Shown: positions 16,917 through 25,197, numbered from the stretch's first letter. The stretch: 37,204 nt of DNA from an uncultured Bacteroidaceae bacterium (GCA_934293005.1 CAKQYA010000026.1:1-37204); one strand, 5' to 3'. Program-made: numbers and translations. The notes: generated by a model from the letters alone, not told the origin.

Positions 16917-17705
16917 GCTCACTGTGGCTTTGATGTGCGGATGCGGGTCGTATCCTGTCAGTGTAAAGTCTTCGTATTTAAAATCGAAGATGCTCTTCAC
17001 ATCAGGGTTGATGACCATCTTTGGCAATTGGCGCGGCTCTCTGGTCAATTGGAGTTTTGCCTGCTCTATATGGTCGAGGTACAGATGTGTGTCACCTGTG
17101 GTATAGACAAAGTCGCCTGGCTCGAGTTCGCACACTTGAGCCACCATCATGGTGAGCAGTGCATAGGATGCTATGTTGAAAGGAACGCCAAGGAAAGTGT
17201 CGGCACTGCGCTGATAAAGTTGGCAACTGAGTTTGCCATTAGCTACGTAAAACTGAAATAATATATGGCACGGTGGCAGGTTCATGTTGTTGATGTCTGC
17301 AACATTCCATGCGGAAACAATCAGGCGGCGTGAATTGGGATTGTTTTTTATCTGTTCAATCACCTCGCTGATCTGGTCAACATGGCCTCCATTGTAATCT
17401 GGCCAACTTCTCCATTGGTAACCATAGATATGCCCAAGGTCACCATTTTCATCAGCCCATTCATTCCATATCCTTACGCCTCGCTCCTGAAGCCACTTGG
17501 CATTGGTGTCGCCGCGGAGAAACCATAGAAGTTCATAAATGATAGATTTGAGGTGAAGTTTCTTTGTTGTGAGCAGCGGAAAGCCTTCTTGCAGGTTGAA
17601 GCGCATTTGATTGCCAAACACTGATATTGTGCCTGTGCCTGTGCGGTCGCCTTTTTCCACACCCTCATTGAGGATGCGCTTTAATAAGTCTTGATACTGT
17701 TTCAT
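16911..17705 (-). CDS. thyA: Thymidylate synthase
   Basis: Makes dTMP from dUMP with methylenetetrahydrofolate, yielding dihydrofolate for FolA. The 264-residue length equals E. coli ThyA. Key parts: DRTGTGTISVFG (phosphate and folate contacts), LLWFLRGDTN, the catalytic Cys in MNLPPCHILF (residue 146), QRSADTFLGVPFNIASYALL and GDTHLYLDH. The stop codon lies inside the end of repeat copy D. A good -7 box is upstream at 17735-17742. Confidence 0.98.
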   Translation of the reverse strand: MKQYQDLLKRILNEGVEKGDRTGTGTISVFGNQMRFNLQEGFPLLTTKKLHLKSIIYELLWFLRGDTNAKWLQERGVRIWNEWADENGDLGHIYGYQWRSWPDYNGGHVDQISEVIEQIKNNPNSRRLIVSAWNVADINNMNLPPCHILFQFYVANGKLSCQLYQRSADTFLGVPFNIASYALLTMMVAQVCELEPGDFVYTTGDTHLYLDHIEQAKLQLTREPRQLPKMVINPDVKSIFDFKYEDFTLTGYDPHPHIKATVSV

Positions 17706-17734
17706 GAGTATAGCGCTTTGTTTGATTTATTATG

Positions 17735-17742
17735 CAAATTTA
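17735..17742 (-). promoter_or_regulatory. -7 box (TAAATTTG) for thyA
   Basis: TAAATTTG followed by CAT on the minus strand fits TAnnTTTG and lies 29 bases before the thyA ATG in an AT-rich stretch. No clear -33 TTG at 19-21 bases. Confidence 0.5.
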
Positions 17743-17864
17743 CATTAAAAAAATGAGAATCCAATCTTTTGCACGTTAAAAGTACATTGTATCAAACTTG
17801 TCTGATTGAATTTCTTGCCAAGCATGCTTGTATGCTGCCATATCGTCTGTTTTATAAGTTGGCA

Positions 17865-18067
17865 TTAAACCCAAATCGGTCATTAGATCGAAACAGGGAA
17901 ATTATCAGGACATTATTGCTTCTTTTCAACTCTTGTCAGCGTTTCTTTCGGCATCTTGCTTCCATTTGCGTTTCGACATAGCCCGCTATGCCTTCAACGC
18001 AACTGTCGCAACCTGCTCGAAACAAACACTAACAAGATTTGAAATCTAATGATCGATTTGGGTTAAA
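17865..18067. repeat. Complete palindromic intergenic repeat (copy E, about 203 bp)
   Basis: This is the best copy of the family. Its ends TTAAACCCAAATCGGTCATT and AATGATCGATTTGGGTTAAA are near-perfect inverted repeats. The halves remain partly complementary all the way in, for example CTTGTCAGCGTTTCTTTCG against the complement of CGAAACAAACACTAACAAG. The apex is CATAGCCCGCTATG (17977-17990). Transcribed RNA would fold into one long hairpin. No coding frame of note. It lies in the 920-base gene-free patch between thyA and the second exbD. Confidence 0.8.
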
Positions 18068-18421
18068 CCACAATCGGTCATTAGACAGAAAAATGATAAA
18101 GTCAATGAATACCTCCTTGGGCATAGCTCAGCAAACTAATCCAGTTAGAGTCAAAGCACGCCTGTCAGAATTCTTGATTTAGTTTTTCACATTGTAACAC
18201 CCATGAAAAAGTATCCTAATATACTTTGCCAAGTATCCTAATATACTTTGCCAAGTATCCTAATATACTTTGCCAAGTATCCTTACCCTCTTTTTTTGAA
18301 GAATAAATTGTTTCAATTACCTTTGTTATTATACGCACATAGGACGGGAAATGCTTTGGCCCAAACGGTGACAAGAATTGAAAAGATTACCATCGATTTT
18401 CTAATGACTGGTTTGGGATAA
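18063..18421. repeat. Second, degenerate repeat (copy F) carrying a tandem array
   Basis: It starts inside the end of copy E (TTAAACCACAATCGGTCATT, 18063-18082) and appears to end at CTAATGACTGGTTTGGGATA (about 18401-18420), an altered right terminus. Between them are unrelated AT-rich DNA and the 22-bp tandem array at 18209-18283. The remaining stretch to 18577 shows no gene. Confidence 0.45.
18209..18283. repeat. Tandem array of a 22-bp unit, three full copies plus a partial one
   Basis: Identical units occupy 18209-18230, 18231-18252 and 18253-18274, with 9 bases of a fourth. Each contains GTATCCTAATATAC, a partial palindrome, and TTTGCC. A 17-base relative with one mismatch lies inverted at 34931-34947. 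There are no spacers, so it is not CRISPR. Confidence 0.9.
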
Positions 18422-18577
18422 ATATTCTTTTTTATACTAATGTGTGGCGTTCTTTTATTTGATGTTCTATCTTCAAAGCGTGTGTCCCTTATGCTTTTCT
18501 ATAACCCTTATATTATAAGTATATAAATGGTATTGATTTTTCATGGTACTTTGACAGTTATGTCTTTTTATAAATAA

Positions 18578-18602
18578 AGAGCGGCTGCATTGCAGTCGCT
18601 CT
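18578..18602 (-). terminator. Terminator after the exbD pair
   Basis: AGAGCGACTGCA and TGCAGCCGCTCT form a 12-bp stem with a mismatch on the minus strand, followed by TTATTTAT. It lies 27 bases past the stop of the last exbD gene and ends the exbB-exbD transcript. Confidence 0.7.
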
Positions 18603-18628
18603 CTATGAAATGTTATGTCTTACATGTA

Positions 18629-19093
18629 TTACTGTTGCTTATTGGCAGAATACATGATCTTAAGTGCGTATGACTTGCGAAGTACCTGCTTCACGTCTGT
18701 TATGATACCCATTGGAGTGTGGTGGTCACACTTGAGGGATATTGTGTAGAATGGCTTGTCTGCCTCAGAAAGCTGACCGCGGTCTTCTGTTATGAAATCC
18801 TTGATTTCAGGAACCTCTGCATATCTGTCATTAAGCTGAATGCGATAACCATTACCAAACTGAGATTTCAAAGCGTCAGTTGGCTGGCCAATGTAGATGA
18901 ATGATGTGCATGACTTACGGGCAAGTTTCTCAAGTTGAGTACCTATTGGCTTTTCAAATTTCACTTTCAATGTCACCTCACGCATGGTTGTTACCATCAT
19001 GAAGAAGAACAGGATGGTGAAGATCAAGTCAGGAAGAGATGATGTGTTCATCTCAGGCATTTCTCTGCTGCCGTTTTTATTGAATCTACTCAT
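18629..19093 (-). CDS. exbD: ExbD/TolR-family biopolymer transporter (second)
   Basis: Proton-motive-force transducer that works with ExbB and TonB (or a TolQ-type partner). 154 residues: a short N-terminus with MPEMNTSSLPDLIFTILFFFMMVTTM, where the TM helix carries the conserved Asp of PDLIF, then a periplasmic domain ending VKQVLRKSYALKIMYSA. It overlaps the upstream exbD by 1 base (shared at 19093), so translation is coupled. Two exbD genes in a row are common in Bacteroidetes. Confidence 0.92.
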   Translation of the reverse strand: MSRFNKNGSREMPEMNTSSLPDLIFTILFFFMMVTTMREVTLKVKFEKPIGTQLEKLARKSCTSFIYIGQPTDALKSQFGNGYRIQLNDRYAEVPEIKDFITEDRGQLSEADKPFYTISLKCDHHTPMGIITDVKQVLRKSYALKIMYSANKQQ

Positions 19094-19683
19094 TACTGTT
19101 GTCCTCCATATTTCTTTGGTTCTGCCTCAGAAATCTTCTGTGGATAAACCTCACGTATCGCCTTCTGCTCTTCTGGCTTGAGGAACTCGTATTTGAACCC
19201 GAATTCCTGCTTTGACAGCTCATCGCGCAACTCATTGTATGCTGCTACGAGTGCGTCCTGCACTGCGAAGTATACGCCATAGTCTGTGCCGCGGTCTGTC
19301 TGTACTGAAATGACATGGTTTTCTGTAACCATCATTGTCTTTCCAAGACCTTTGATCTTCTTAGCTTTAAGCTCAGGCAGGTTTGGCTTGTTGTCTGCGT
19401 TTTTAATAAACTCTTTAGCTCTCTCCTTCACGTCTTCAAGGGTCGCATAGTCATCTCCAATCATCACGTAGTTGTCTTTGTTGATACGGATGTTGAGAAT
19501 ATTACGTTCCTTCACCTTGATTTCAGTGTTCAGTTGTTCGTCCTCTGGTGGCTTTGGCAGGGTACGTCCGAGACCCTGGTCTGTATCCATTGAGGTTGTC
19601 ACAAGGAAGAAGATGAGCAACATGAATGAGATGTCAGCTGTTGAACTGGTGTTCAGTCCAGGCATTTTTCTTTTATTTCCCAT
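19093..19683 (-). CDS. exbD: ExbD/TolR-family biopolymer transporter (first)
   Basis: 196 residues. GLNTSSTADISFMLLIFFLVTTSM is the TM helix with the proton-conducting Asp of ADISF. The periplasmic domain that follows is longer than in the neighbouring ExbD and Lys/Glu-rich, with a C-terminal extension (KYEFLKPEEQKAIREVYP). It lies 26 bases after the small membrane protein gene and overlaps the next exbD. The two ExbD proteins probably pair as a heterodimer inside an ExbB ring; that pairing is an inference. Confidence 0.93.
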   Translation of the reverse strand: MGNKRKMPGLNTSSTADISFMLLIFFLVTTSMDTDQGLGRTLPKPPEDEQLNTEIKVKERNILNIRINKDNYVMIGDDYATLEDVKERAKEFIKNADNKPNLPELKAKKIKGLGKTMMVTENHVISVQTDRGTDYGVYFAVQDALVAAYNELRDELSKQEFGFKYEFLKPEEQKAIREVYPQKISEAEPKKYGGQQ

Positions 19684-19709
19684 AATTTTGCTCTGAGTTA
19701 TAGGTTCTA

Positions 19710-20225
19710 TTACTTTTTATTGGCAGTAGCCATGCTGAATACTGTGACGATGACAGTTGCGATGATGAGCACTGCGATTGAAACAATCGATGCATCTGCC
19801 ATGATGATGTCCGTTGCTACGTTCCAGTCTTTACCGTTGATGATGAGCACTTCGTCTTTATTCGCAATGCCGACGCCGACGCCGATAATGAGTGATAAAA
19901 CGAATGTGCCCCATGAAACGAGGCCTGTCTTTGCAAGGAATCCATTCTCTTCATTTTTTGACTTATTGCTGCCATTTGTGAAACCATAGATGATAGCAAC
20001 CACTGCCACAACTGCTGCTGCACCGATGAGGATGCCAGTCCAGATGAGAAGAAGGTCTGTCATCTGTGGGTCCATGATAGTTGGCTTCTCTTCGTATGGA
20101 GTGTCATAACCAACGAGAGCGAAGAGAGCCACAACCAAGATTGTGATGCCGATGATTGTCCAAAGAATGATCTTTGCAATCTTTTCAACACCGTCCTGGG
20201 CGCTTGCTAATGTTTTGTTCTCCAT
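19710..20225 (-). CDS. Unknown four-helix membrane protein in the exb cluster
   Basis: 171 residues with four hydrophobic stretches: IILWTIIGITILVVALFALV, LLIWTGILIGAAAVVAVVAII, WGTFVLSLIIGVGVGIA and IVSIAVLIIATVIVTVFSM. They are joined by short polar loops, with a Lys/Asn-rich cytoplasmic-looking loop at about 91-103. No family name is recognised. It sits between exbB (71 bases) and exbD (26 bases) on the same strand, so it is probably expressed with the proton-channel subunits and may be an accessory subunit. That role is inferred from position only. Confidence 0.85.
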   Translation of the reverse strand: MENKTLASAQDGVEKIAKIILWTIIGITILVVALFALVGYDTPYEEKPTIMDPQMTDLLLIWTGILIGAAAVVAVVAIIYGFTNGSNKSKNEENGFLAKTGLVSWGTFVLSLIIGVGVGIANKDEVLIINGKDWNVATDIIMADASIVSIAVLIIATVIVTVFSMATANKK

Positions 20226-20296
20226 TTTTTTCTCCTTTCAAATGTTAGATAATTAATTGATGACGAATTTGCTTAATAAAAAGGTGTGTCATCTAA

Positions 20297-21121
20297 TTAT
20301 TTGTTGCAGTGCTTTGCGACAATATCGAGGAGAGATATAGTAGAGTCTTCCATCTTTGCTGTGAGTCCTTCAATCTCAGCGAGGATGTAGTTGTAGAATA
20401 CCTGAAGGATGAGGGCAACAATGATACCGAAGATTGTTGTCAAGAGGGCCACCTTCATACCACCTGCTACGACTGTTGGAGAAATGTCACCTGCTGCCTG
20501 AATGTCATCGAATGCCTGAACCATACCAATCACAGTACCGAGGAATCCGAGAGATGGAGCCATGCCGATGAAGAGTGTGATCCATGAACAACCGCTTTCA
20601 AGCTTTGAAGCCTGCACTGCGCCATAAGCAACAACTGATTTTTCTACTGCATCAGCACCGTCATTCAGACGGAGAAGACCTTGGTAGTAGATAGATGCGA
20701 TAGGACCGCGAGTGTTGCGTGCGATTTCCTTTGCGCCTTCGATGTTGCCGTTCTTTACAGCAGACTCAATCTCATCGATGAACTTAACAGTGTTAATCTT
20801 AGAGAGGGCGAGATAAATGATGCGCTCGATGCAGAATGCGAGACCGAGTACGAGTGCGATAGCAACGATAGCCATGAAGCCTGCGTCACCTTCGATGAAC
20901 TTTGTCTTGAGGTTCTTGTACATGCCTGTCTCCACAGGCTCTGAAGATGCCACCTCATCGTCTTCTGCGTCAACTGTAGCTGCTGCTGCAGTATCAACTG
21001 CTGCTGAGTCTACCTGTTCAGTTGCAGCTGAATCAACTGCCTCGTCCTGAGCTGAAATTGACTGTGTCATACCGAATGTAAACACACCCATCAATGCAAT
21101 GATTGCAAATACTTTTTTCAT
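20297..21121 (-). CDS. exbB: ExbB/MotA/TolQ proton-channel protein
   Basis: 274 residues. It begins with a signal-like hydrophobic segment (MKKVFAIIALMGVFTFGMTQSISAQ) and an acidic Ala/Asp/Glu stretch to about residue 65, an addition common in Bacteroidetes. The MotA_ExbB core follows: a first TM (GFMAIVAIALVLGLAFCIERII), a cytoplasmic helical domain, then TMs with WITLFIGMAPSLGFLGTVIGMVQAF and VAGGMKVALLTTIFGIIVALILQVFYNYI. It forms the pentameric ring that, with ExbD, energises TonB. It is first in the exb cluster. Confidence 0.93.
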   Translation of the reverse strand: MKKVFAIIALMGVFTFGMTQSISAQDEAVDSAATEQVDSAAVDTAAAATVDAEDDEVASSEPVETGMYKNLKTKFIEGDAGFMAIVAIALVLGLAFCIERIIYLALSKINTVKFIDEIESAVKNGNIEGAKEIARNTRGPIASIYYQGLLRLNDGADAVEKSVVAYGAVQASKLESGCSWITLFIGMAPSLGFLGTVIGMVQAFDDIQAAGDISPTVVAGGMKVALLTTIFGIIVALILQVFYNYILAEIEGLTAKMEDSTISLLDIVAKHCNK

Positions 21122-21252
21122 TGTGCTGAAAATTTTAAGATTAATAATTTATTTATTCTTTTTGTTTCTTGTCTGTATGAACATTGTCTATGGTTTCACT
21201 TGTTTCATCCCCGGCCAATCATTTCTAAAGCTTGTTCTTTCCTGTTCTTCTG

Positions 21253-21340
21253 CGGAGAGAGGGGGATTCGAACCCCCGAAACGCTTTTGACGTTTACACG
21301 CTTTCCAGGCGTGCCTCTTCAGCCACTCGAGCACCTCTCC
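21253..21340 (-). tRNA. tRNA-Ser (anticodon GGA)
   Basis: An 88-base cloverleaf on the minus strand. The acceptor GGAGAGG pairs with TCTCTCC, with discriminator G (typical for Ser). The anticodon stem is CACGC/GCGTG with loop CTGGAAA, placing GGA at 21304-21306. The long variable arm (AAACG/CGTTT stem) marks a class II tRNA. The T arm is GGGGG TTCGAAT CCCCC. CCA is not encoded. It lies between tatD and exbB. A TATTTTTG box at 21421-21428 on the minus strand may be its promoter. Confidence 0.97.
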
Positions 21341-21470
21341 TTGGGAAGGCAACAAGGCACGTCTTCGATTCATGACCTTCGGAAATGGGACAACTTGATA
21401 CAATATCCCATAATTCGGGACAAAAATAATGATTTTTTTCTTACTAAATAAATTAAATGAATAGAAACTT

Positions 21471-22265
21471 TTATATTTCTATGAAAAAAGACAGTTTTGG
21501 GAATACTTTGATAGCGTTTTCAGTCGTTCGTTGTACAATCTCGTTGAAATCACATTCGAAAACACATGCAAGGGTGTCTGCGACATTTTTCACGAATGCG
21601 CTCTCGTTTCTTTGTCCTCTATATGGCACGGGGGCCATGTAGGGGGCGTCCGTCTCCAACACAATCCTTGACAGAGGAATTGAGTTTCTAACGGTCTCCC
21701 TGAGTGCTGATTTCTTGAATGTGAGTACTCCGCCAATGCCAAGCATGAAGTTGGGAAATGAAAGCATCTGTTCAGCCTCGTCTTCTGTGCCTGTGAAACA
21801 ATGGAACACGCCGCTTAGGTTGCTGTTGCGGTGCCTTTCCATCACTTCCATCATTTCTTTATGCGCATTGCGTGTGTGCAGCATGAGCGGCATGCCGTAT
21901 TTTTCTGCCCAACTGATTTGCCATTCCAGAGCCTGTATCTGTTCGTCCTTGTGTGTGTCGTCCCAGTAAAAGTCGAGTCCCACTTCACCAATGCCGATGA
22001 TAGTTGGTTCTTCGGATAATAGCCTCTCCAACTTGTTGAGGGCTGTATGCCAATCTTCATCCATGATGTTCTCTGGATGAAGTCCTACCATAGGATGGAG
22101 GTAGCCGGCATGAGCTTTGCACACTTCGAGCATATGGGGCGTGTCTGCTCTGCATATGCCTGGCACAAGGATGCTTTTCACGCCTGCTTCCTTGGCTCTG
22201 CTTATTGTGTCTTCAAGGTCTTCTGCGAATTCAGAACCGTCAATGTGCGAATGTGTGTCAATCAT
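21471..22265 (-). CDS. tatD: TatD-family metal-dependent hydrolase (DNase)
   Basis: 264 residues with the full TatD metal site: IDTHSHID (H-x-H), GEVGLDFYWD (bridging Glu), LMLHTRNAHKE (His), VFHCFTGTEDEAEQ (His) and LETDAPYMAP (Asp). Such enzymes are 3'-5' exonucleases linked to DNA repair or turnover, though the cellular role differs between species. Cytoplasmic. It starts 9 bases after the stop of the polyprenyl synthase gene, so the two are one transcription unit. Confidence 0.93.
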   Translation of the reverse strand: MIDTHSHIDGSEFAEDLEDTISRAKEAGVKSILVPGICRADTPHMLEVCKAHAGYLHPMVGLHPENIMDEDWHTALNKLERLLSEEPTIIGIGEVGLDFYWDDTHKDEQIQALEWQISWAEKYGMPLMLHTRNAHKEMMEVMERHRNSNLSGVFHCFTGTEDEAEQMLSFPNFMLGIGGVLTFKKSALRETVRNSIPLSRIVLETDAPYMAPVPYRGQRNESAFVKNVADTLACVFECDFNEIVQRTTENAIKVFPKLSFFIEI

Positions 22266-22274
22266 TTCTTCCTG

Positions 22275-23243
22275 TCAATATTTCCTGCCTAACATCATGT
22301 CGGCGAATTTCTTTAATTCTGTCTTTTTGCCGTCTTCAACCTTCACGGCATTTAGGCTTTTTAGTGATTCGTTGAAGAGTTCCTCTATTCTCTTGTGAAT
22401 GAGTGATGGAATGCCAAGGGCATTGTATATCCGGGTGACGGCTGCTATTTTCTTTTCGGCGTCGAATGTTTCTGCTTTAATCCATTTGTCGAGTTCTTCT
22501 TTCATTTCTGCGCCAGCAAGGTCGTAGGCCTTGATGAGGAGCATTGTTTTTTTGTTGTCCACAATGTCGGCACCAAGCTTCTTTTTGAATTGTGCTGTGT
22601 CACCGTACACATCGAGCAAATCGTCTTGCAATTGGTATGCAAGTCCCATTTTCTCGCCGAAGGCGTACAGGTTGTCTGCATCTTCCTTGTCTGCTCCACC
22701 CAGAAGCGCACCTATTTTCACTGCATAGCCGAGTAGGAGGGATGTCTTCAGACGGATCATGTTCATGTAATCGTCTTCTGTCACGTCGTTTCTTTTTTCG
22801 AAGTCCATGTCATACTGCTGTCCTTCGCACACGCCTTCTGTGGCGTCGATGAATGCCTTTGTGGCTTCACTGCATTGCTTGCCTTGGCTGAAGAGTTTGT
22901 ATGCCATTATGAGCATAGTGTCGCCAGAGAGGATTGCTGTGTTTTCATCCCATCTTTTGTGCACTGTTGGATTGCCGCGCCGTAGGTCGCTTTTGTCCAT
23001 CAAGTCATCATGGAGAAGTGTGAAATTGTGGTACACTTCAAGTCCCATCGCATTGTTCATTATCGATTCAATGTCGTCCCTGTAAAGGTTGTATGCCATG
23101 AGCATCAATGCAGGTCTTACGCGTTTGCCTCCAATGGAGAGAATATAGCGTATGGGGTCGTATAGATTATGTGGCTCACCATTGTAATGTATCTGGCTCA
23201 CAGCCTCGTTGGCCATCTTTATGATATCTTCAGTAGTGTGCAT
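22275..23243 (-). CDS. Trans-polyprenyl diphosphate synthase
   Basis: Joins isopentenyl diphosphate units to an allylic primer. 322 residues from MHTTEDIIKM (23243); the ATG at 23294 adds 17 Lys/Gln-rich residues unlike the family. The first Asp-rich motif is LLHDDLMDKSDLRRG, the second is YQLQDDLLDVYGD, and GGKRVRPAL is the substrate-binding region. Product length (farnesyl, geranylgeranyl or octaprenyl) cannot be read reliably; the residues just before the first motif (NFTLLHDD) could be compared with characterised enzymes. Cotranscribed with tatD. Confidence 0.9.
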   Translation of the reverse strand: MHTTEDIIKMANEAVSQIHYNGEPHNLYDPIRYILSIGGKRVRPALMLMAYNLYRDDIESIMNNAMGLEVYHNFTLLHDDLMDKSDLRRGNPTVHKRWDENTAILSGDTMLIMAYKLFSQGKQCSEATKAFIDATEGVCEGQQYDMDFEKRNDVTEDDYMNMIRLKTSLLLGYAVKIGALLGGADKEDADNLYAFGEKMGLAYQLQDDLLDVYGDTAQFKKKLGADIVDNKKTMLLIKAYDLAGAEMKEELDKWIKAETFDAEKKIAAVTRIYNALGIPSLIHKRIEELFNESLKSLNAVKVEDGKKTELKKFADMMLGRKY

Positions 23244-23370
23244 GCTTTTGGTTTTTATTTGATTGAGTTGTTTTTTTTTAGAGTGTGCCGGCATGAATGT
23301 TCTTCTGCTTGTTTCAATAGAAGTGGGGATGGATGTGTCTTAGTGACTTTTTGCGCCTGGCGTTACTAAA

Positions 23371-23400
23371 AATGCCGCACAAACAAATATTTGTGCGGCA
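23371..23400 (-). terminator. Rho-independent terminator after tonB
   Basis: On the minus strand TGCCGCACAAA and TTTGTGCGGCA form an 11-bp perfect stem, directly followed by TTTTTAG. It lies 72 bases beyond the tonB stop. Confidence 0.85.
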
Positions 23401-23472
23401 ATCATCAGTATCGTTTGAAAAAATGTTTCTTATCCGGATTAGCCGTAGTTGTACAGTAACACTTACGTGCTA

Positions 23473-24189
23473 TTAACCAAGACGGAATGTTACAGGCAAT
23501 GTGAAGCGTACGCGTACAGGTTTTCCACGCTGCCTTCCTGGTGTCCATTTTGGCATTGAGGTCACAACGCGCATCGCCTCTTTGTCAAGTGAAGGGTCTA
23601 CCGAACGAAGCACTTTAGGGTCTACGATAGAGCCGTCTTTATTAACAACGAACTGTATGAGGACGCGGCCTTGGATGCCGTTGTCTTGTGCTACAGCAGG
23701 GTATTTCAGGTTCTTGTACAGATAGTCCATAAGAGCTTTGTCGCCACCTGGGAAAGCTGGGTTTTGTTCAACAACTTCGAATATCTGTCCTTCGTCATTG
23801 CCTTCCTGGACAGGGGCTGGAGGACCTGCCATGACTGGTCCTGATACTGGAGCTGTAGGACCAGTGATAGCTTGGTCTGTTGATTCTGACGTTTCAATTT
23901 TTTCTTCAACGATTTCTGTCTCGTTGTCCACGATGTCGAGAATCTCAGCTACCTGTGGCGCGTCAGCTGGTGGTGGTGGCGCAGCCGTGAATATAGGCTG
24001 AGTGATTGGAATGACCTCCTCCTCGGATACAAACGATGTGGTGGCGTACACCACGTCGGTCTCCTCATAAGTTCGAGTTGTGAACTCAAAGCATGCAAAC
24101 ATGACAGACAGTGCCACGATGTATCCAATGAGCAAACCCGTGCCTTTCTCGCCTTCGAGATCTGCTTTTTTCGATTTTTTTACTTCCAT
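23473..24189 (-). CDS. tonB: TonB energy transducer
   Basis: 238 residues. A short Lys-rich cytoplasmic start is followed by one TM helix (GLLIGYIVALSVMFACFEF, about 18-36). Next come a Pro/Glu/Thr/Ala-rich periplasmic spacer and the C-terminal domain from about 145 (PAFPGGDKALMDYLYKNLKYP, GRVLIQFVVNKDGSI, PKWTPGRQRGKPVRVRFTLPVTFRL). It passes energy from ExbBD to outer-membrane TonB-dependent receptors. The exb genes lie about 2.4 kb downstream on the same strand, past the polyprenyl synthase, tatD and tRNA-Ser. A -7 box TACTTTTG is at 24286-24293. Confidence 0.94.
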   Translation of the reverse strand: MEVKKSKKADLEGEKGTGLLIGYIVALSVMFACFEFTTRTYEETDVVYATTSFVSEEEVIPITQPIFTAAPPPPADAPQVAEILDIVDNETEIVEEKIETSESTDQAITGPTAPVSGPVMAGPPAPVQEGNDEGQIFEVVEQNPAFPGGDKALMDYLYKNLKYPAVAQDNGIQGRVLIQFVVNKDGSIVDPKVLRSVDPSLDKEAMRVVTSMPKWTPGRQRGKPVRVRFTLPVTFRLG

Positions 24190-24285
24190 AGATTATCTTT
24201 ATTTTTTTAGTTATTATCGTCTTAGATTATACCATGAATTGAGCGTGTAGACAGTCTTGGTCTTTCGCATATTCATAGTTTGTCG

Positions 24286-24293
24286 CAAAAGTA
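24286..24293 (-). promoter_or_regulatory. -7 box (TACTTTTG) for tonB
   Basis: TACTTTTG on the minus strand fits TAnnTTTG, about 97 bases before the tonB ATG, so the leader would be long. No -33 TTG at the right spacing. Confidence 0.4.
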
Positions 24294-24420
24294 ATACTTT
24301 TTTTTTAATTCTTGGGTTCTTGTTGGCTTTTTTTTTAATTAATCAGCTATTTTTGTTGATTTTTGCAGGCTTAATCCAAGCATTTGCCACAAGAGGCTTC
24401 TTCATGAAGCAATTGAGATG

Positions 24421-25197
24421 TCATTCCGAGTCGATGAAATTCTTTGTGTGTGATAGGATGCTCTTGCCAATCTTCATGCCTCTGTTGCCTTTTTTCGCAC
24501 CTTTTTCCAAAGCTTTCTCCATCAGTTCTTCATCCGTCATTGCATCAGGTTCGCTTTCCTCTTGGTCTTCTTCCATGAACATTGTTATGCTCTTTCTGAT
24601 GTTGTTGGAATAATTGATGATTACTCCTTTCACACCGCCGTTTCTCTTGAATTCCCAGTAAGCCCTTTGCCTTTTTATCTTACGCAGTTTGGCCTGTCTT
24701 TTTTGTTTCTTGGTCCAGCGTTCAAGCGCCCTCTTGGTCACTGAGGCTAATCTTCTTAGCCGCTTTAAGGTTGTGCGTAAATGAATGATGCCCTGTATAG
24801 TGGCTTTTATACTTGCCACAATGCCTATTATTGTGTATTTGAGGGCTATCCTCAGTCCTTTGCCTGTGTATTTGAGACCTAAGATAAAGCCTTTAAGAGC
24901 CAGTTTCCCTGCTGTGATGCTGAATTCGACAGCTTTTCGTGTGGCTCTCTTCAGCCATGCTATTATTTTGGCTTTCTTTTCTTGGGTGTCGTTATCGTTC
25001 CACCATGTGTTCAGACGTGTCAGCCCTTTGTCAATGGCTCTTATGCACCACAAAAGTCCTTTGAGAAATTTCTTCACAAGCCATACAATGAATCTCCACA
25101 CTAAGACAAGCATGAGACGGCATAATTCGTGCAGTAGCTGCGATGCGCTTTTGCCGTTGTATTCATGTTGAATGTTTTGTTTGTCTTCCTCTGTCAT
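24421..25197 (-). CDS. Unknown, very basic 258-residue protein
   Basis: No family is recognised. Residues about 25-55 are strongly hydrophobic and aromatic (LCRLMLVLVWRFIVWLVKKF). Residues 60-195 are dense in Lys and Arg, with amphipathic helices (KAKIIAWLKRATRKAVEF, TTLKRLRRLASVTKRALERWTKKQKRQAKLRKIKRQ, quoted here as separate stretches). The end is acidic then basic (EEDQEESEPDAMTDEELMEK). It could lie along the membrane and bind nucleic acid or acidic lipid; this is a guess from composition. It is upstream of tonB (231-base gap) with a near-consensus -7 (TAACTTCG, 25306-25313). Confidence 0.8.
   Translation of the reverse strand: MTEEDKQNIQHEYNGKSASQLLHELCRLMLVLVWRFIVWLVKKFLKGLLWCIRAIDKGLTRLNTWWNDNDTQEKKAKIIAWLKRATRKAVEFSITAGKLALKGFILGLKYTGKGLRIALKYTIIGIVASIKATIQGIIHLRTTLKRLRRLASVTKRALERWTKKQKRQAKLRKIKRQRAYWEFKRNGGVKGVIINYSNNIRKSITMFMEEDQEESEPDAMTDEELMEKALEKGAKKGNRGMKIGKSILSHTKNFIDSE

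Noticed and set aside
18209..18283. CRISPR-like repeats
   Set aside because: The 22-bp units are directly adjacent with no spacers, and no cas gene is nearby. It is a simple tandem array.
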